8,475 bases of DNA, taken from contig VFJU01000144.1 in the NCBI GenBank assembly GCA_009885905.1, positions 1 through 8,475 on the forward strand, written 5' to 3'. The notes beneath the pieces were generated by a model. That model had not been told where the DNA came from. It made no database searches and saw only the letters and a list, made by a program, of their open reading frames with translations. Numbering within the stretch: the first letter of the stretch is position 1; each line of letters opens with the position of its first letter. Shown piece by piece: positions 6,042 to 8,475 of this stretch. Both the position numbers and the translations under genes were made by a program. This DNA is from Verrucomicrobiota bacterium. GTDB lineage: Bacteria; Verrucomicrobiota; Verrucomicrobiia; Verrucomicrobiales; Akkermansiaceae.

Positions 6042-7862
6042 ATGAACCTTGCTTGGATTTTACTCTTCCTGCCGCTCGCTGTCGCGGTGGCGAACCAACT
6101 CGCTCTCAAAAAGACAGGACTCGCGCCTACGCTTTCCGTGGCCTCGGCACTTGTCACGTTCGTGATTGCCGTGCTTTTGTTAGGTGAAAATGAAACATCT
6201 CACTTTGCTTGGGCAACTGTCGGTGAATTTTCGATCAATATCGGCATCAAACTAGACCAACTTTCCACGGGTATGATGATCGTGGTAACTGGCGTTGGTC
6301 TTTTGGTGCATATTTTCTCGTTAGCATACATGAAGGACGATGCAGCCAAGGCGCGGTATTTCACCGGACTATCGCTGTTTATGTTCTCAATGACCGGCAT
6401 CGTCTTGGCTGACAATTTCATCATGACCTTCATCTTCTGGGAATTGGTCGGCCTCAGTTCGTACCTGCTCATCGGTCACTGGTATGAAAAAGACACCGCA
6501 GCAAACGCTGCAAAGAAAGCATTCCTTTGTAACCGTGTAGGCGACTTTGGATTCATGGTAGGAATTCTTATGCTGTGGGGGATCACCGGACACCTTGCGT
6601 TCGACCACATGCAAGCGGGTCTGGAACTTTTCCAAAAAGCGAATCCTGCGATCTGCGGCGGCGTGCTCTCCGCTGCCGTGCTTTGCATTTTCTGCGGGGC
6701 TGTTGGGAAATCCGCACAACTGCCACTTCACGTTTGGCTCCCCGACGCCATGGAGGGGCCGACCCCTGTGTCCGCATTGATTCACGCTGCGACGATGGTC
6801 GCCGCGGGTGTCTACATGTTATTCCGCTTACAACTCACTCTAGGCTTCGCAAATTTCGAGGGCTTGCAAGCGAGTCAAGTTATTGCATGGACTGGTGGCA
6901 TCACATCACTCGTCGCCGCGCTCATGGCCACTCAGCAAGACGACATCAAACGCGTTCTCGCCTACTCCACACTTTCCCAACTTGGCTACATGGTCATGGC
7001 CGTGGGACTCAACTCTGGCGAGGCTGCCATGTTTCACCTATTCACTCACGCATGGTTCAAAGCACTGCTTTTCCTCGGCGCCGGCGCGATCATCTACGCG
7101 TGTCATCACGAACAAGATATTTGGAAAATGGGCGGTCTCTTGAAGAAGATGCCTATCACTGGAATTACGTTCGGCATTGGTACCGCAGCACTCATCGCGG
7201 TGCCTTACGTCACATCGGGCTTCTACTCAAAAGAGGAAATTCTATCCGCTGCCTACAATCACGATAAAATTCTTTTCGGAATCGCCGTTTTTGTTGCGTT
7301 CCTAACAACCTTTTATATGACTCGGGCATTTGTAGTCACTTTCCTTGGGAAAACCCGTTCTGATCAGGCGGATCACGCTCATGAAGTCGGTCCGTTGATG
7401 TGGCTTCCACTAATCATTCTTGCTGGCATGGCCATCGGATCCGCTTGGATTACTGGACCACTTTGCGCCATTGATCCAAGGACACACGCCCAAGAACATG
7501 CGCACGGCCACTTCGTTATCTTGGGCCTTTCGATCACGGCTCTTGTCCTCGGCTTGATTTCTGGATTCGTCCTTTATACAGGCAAGAACCAAGACCCACT
7601 CTCGATTCCACTTCTAAAGAACCGCTTCTACATCGACGGGTTTTACGACAATTTCATCGTGCGATATTTCCAAGATGCTTTCGCTTCGTTAGTTGCATTC
7701 TTTGACGAACTTTTCATCGATGGTTTGATGGTCGGTGGACTCAGTCGCTCGGCTGAATCAGTTGGAAACATCTTCCGCAGAGTGCAGTCCGGTAGCCTTC
7801 AAGGCTACGCATTCTTTTTCGGTCTCGGCGTGATCCTCGTCATTTATTTTACTGCATTCTAA
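6042..7862 (+). CDS. nuoL: NADH-quinone oxidoreductase subunit L (antiporter-like)
   Basis: Distal proton-pumping subunit of complex I, related to Mrp antiporters, with a long lateral C-terminal helix along the membrane arm. The 606 residues match E. coli (613). Key residues are visible: E134 in FIFWELVGLSSYLLIG (E. coli E144); K223 in GKSAQLPLHVWLPDAMEGPT (K229); H332 and H336 in FHLFTHAWFKALLFL; and K397 in SGFYSKEEIL (K399). Next comes a His-containing loop (DHAHE near 446-450, then EHAHGH near 485-490). The C-terminal portion from about residue 525 has RFYIDGFYDNFIVRYF, the amphipathic lateral helix, and a last hydrophobic anchor, GYAFFFGLGVILVIYFTAF. The many hydrophobic segments fit the family fold. 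The ATG at 6042 gives a standard short first helix. An 83-base gap precedes nuoM. Confidence 0.97.
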   Translation: MNLAWILLFLPLAVAVANQLALKKTGLAPTLSVASALVTFVIAVLLLGENETSHFAWATVGEFSINIGIKLDQLSTGMMIVVTGVGLLVHIFSLAYMKDDAAKARYFTGLSLFMFSMTGIVLADNFIMTFIFWELVGLSSYLLIGHWYEKDTAANAAKKAFLCNRVGDFGFMVGILMLWGITGHLAFDHMQAGLELFQKANPAICGGVLSAAVLCIFCGAVGKSAQLPLHVWLPDAMEGPTPVSALIHAATMVAAGVYMLFRLQLTLGFANFEGLQASQVIAWTGGITSLVAALMATQQDDIKRVLAYSTLSQLGYMVMAVGLNSGEAAMFHLFTHAWFKALLFLGAGAIIYACHHEQDIWKMGGLLKKMPITGITFGIGTAALIAVPYVTSGFYSKEEILSAAYNHDKILFGIAVFVAFLTTFYMTRAFVVTFLGKTRSDQADHAHEVGPLMWLPLIILAGMAIGSAWITGPLCAIDPRTHAQEHAHGHFVILGLSITALVLGLISGFVLYTGKNQDPLSIPLLKNRFYIDGFYDNFIVRYFQDAFASLVAFFDELFIDGLMVGGLSRSAESVGNIFRRVQSGSLQGYAFFFGLGVILVIYFTAF

Positions 7863-7945
7863 ATCTAGTGGATGAATCAATTCGATCACTTCAACTGTAA
7901 CTCGCCATCCAATCCCTGAAATCTAGCAACTAGCAAACTTTCACA

Positions 7946-8475
7946 ATGCTCCTTCTTCTCGTTTTTCTTCCAATCGCTGCCTTCATCGCGATTCTACTTG
8001 GTGCGCCTGCTCGCCTCACCGCCATCGTCTCAGCCTCTATCAACCTTGCAATCGGCATTTATGCTGCCTGCACCTGGCATTGCGCTTGCTGGTCATTCTC
8101 CACACAAGTCCTCGCCAAGCCACAAATCAACCTCGCTTTCGGATTCATTGATGGAATGAGCGTTGTGATGATTCTGCTCGCGGTGATCGTCACTCTTGCC
8201 GCGGTGCTCTCAGGAAAATCGCCCTCTGGACGAGAAAAACTTTACTATGGGTCATCGCTTCTCATTTCCAGCGGCGCCATCGGAGCATTCGCCGCGACGG
8301 ATTTATTCTTCTTCTACGCCTTTCACGAGTTAGCACTCGTTCCGACCTTCCTCATGATTGGGATCCTCGGCCGTGGTGACCGCCACCAAACAGCGTGGAA
8401 AATCACAATCTATCTGGGTCTTGGCTCGGTCGTTCTTCTCGCTGGACTGGTGTGGCTCGCCAATTTAACGGGAAC
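7946..8475 (+). CDS. nuoM: NADH-quinone oxidoreductase subunit M, N-terminal part (3' end outside window)
   Basis: Second antiporter-like pumping subunit; only the first 176 codons are in the window and the frame stays open to the edge. The N-terminus is MLLLLVFLPIAAFIAILLGA, a typical first helix. Residues 63-72 (LAFGFIDGMS) match the usual D-G-x-S segment of NuoM. YAFHELALVPTFLMIGILG (124-142) carries E128, the counterpart of the conserved E144 of E. coli NuoM, here preceded by His where many proteobacteria have Trp. The lysine and quinone-arm features of later helices lie outside the window. It is told from NuoL by HELALVP in place of WELVGLS, and from NuoN by its position after nuoL and by the same motif. 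The start is the first in-frame ATG after an 83-base gap. nuoN would be expected next. Confidence 0.93.
   Translation, partial: MLLLLVFLPIAAFIAILLGAPARLTAIVSASINLAIGIYAACTWHCACWSFSTQVLAKPQINLAFGFIDGMSVVMILLAVIVTLAAVLSGKSPSGREKLYYGSSLLISSGAIGAFAATDLFFFYAFHELALVPTFLMIGILGRGDRHQTAWKITIYLGLGSVVLLAGLVWLANLTG

Noticed and set aside
6575..7267. A 230-residue + strand open frame inside nuoL
   Set aside because: It is a shadow of nuoL, very rich in Arg, His and Cys, and covers the strongly conserved K223 and H332 regions of the real protein.
7350..7515. His-rich loop in NuoL as a metal-binding insertion
   Set aside because: Short histidine clusters in this loop are common among bacterial NuoL proteins, and the rest of the sequence has normal length.
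7872..7919. A 15-codon mini-ORF between nuoL and nuoM
   Set aside because: Too short and without any recognisable feature; expected by chance in 83 bases.

Overview
The window is a bacterial chromosomal segment with every recognisable gene on the + strand. It holds the 3' end of a PIG-L (LmbE) family deacetylase gene, a complete nagB (glucosamine-6-phosphate deaminase), and then the second half of a respiratory complex I operon in the order nuoG-H-I-J-K-L-M, with nuoM cut by the right edge. The proteins are compact and the composition looks even throughout. There is no rRNA, complete tRNA, CRISPR array, insertion sequence or phage gene. The style of the Nuo proteins suggests the PVC group, most likely Verrucomicrobiota: a NuoG with a long proline-rich loop in the [2Fe-2S] domain, a long NuoH, and an FHELALVPTFLMIG motif in NuoM. 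This assignment comes from recall of family members, not from a search, and is moderate at best.

Layout. Positions 1-1207 form an amino-sugar pair: the deacetylase stop codon and the nagB start codon are one base apart, so the two are almost certainly co-transcribed and may act in sequence (deacetylation, then deamination and isomerisation to fructose-6-phosphate). Positions 1208-1399 are the only sizeable gap. It contains a perfect TGTGA-N6-TCACA palindrome, the classical CRP-type operator pattern, about 100 bases upstream of nuoG. Positions 1400-8475 carry the nuo block, with gaps of 15 to 83 bases and no overlaps.

How the genes work together. NuoG carries N1b, N5 and N4 iron-sulfur clusters and NuoI carries N6a and N6b, passing electrons toward the quinone site that NuoH helps form. 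NuoJ, NuoK, NuoL and NuoM form the membrane proton-pumping arm. The key charged residues of the pumping subunits are present, so this looks like a functional enzyme. NuoA-F are not upstream of nuoG here, so in this genome they must lie elsewhere or be arranged differently.

I see no evidence of a wholly new system. The points most worth a second look are the CRP-like site at the head of a split nuo operon, the deacetylase-nagB pairing, the unusual NuoG [2Fe-2S] loop with loss of the N7 ligands, and the absence of Shine-Dalgarno sequences before all eight visible gene starts.
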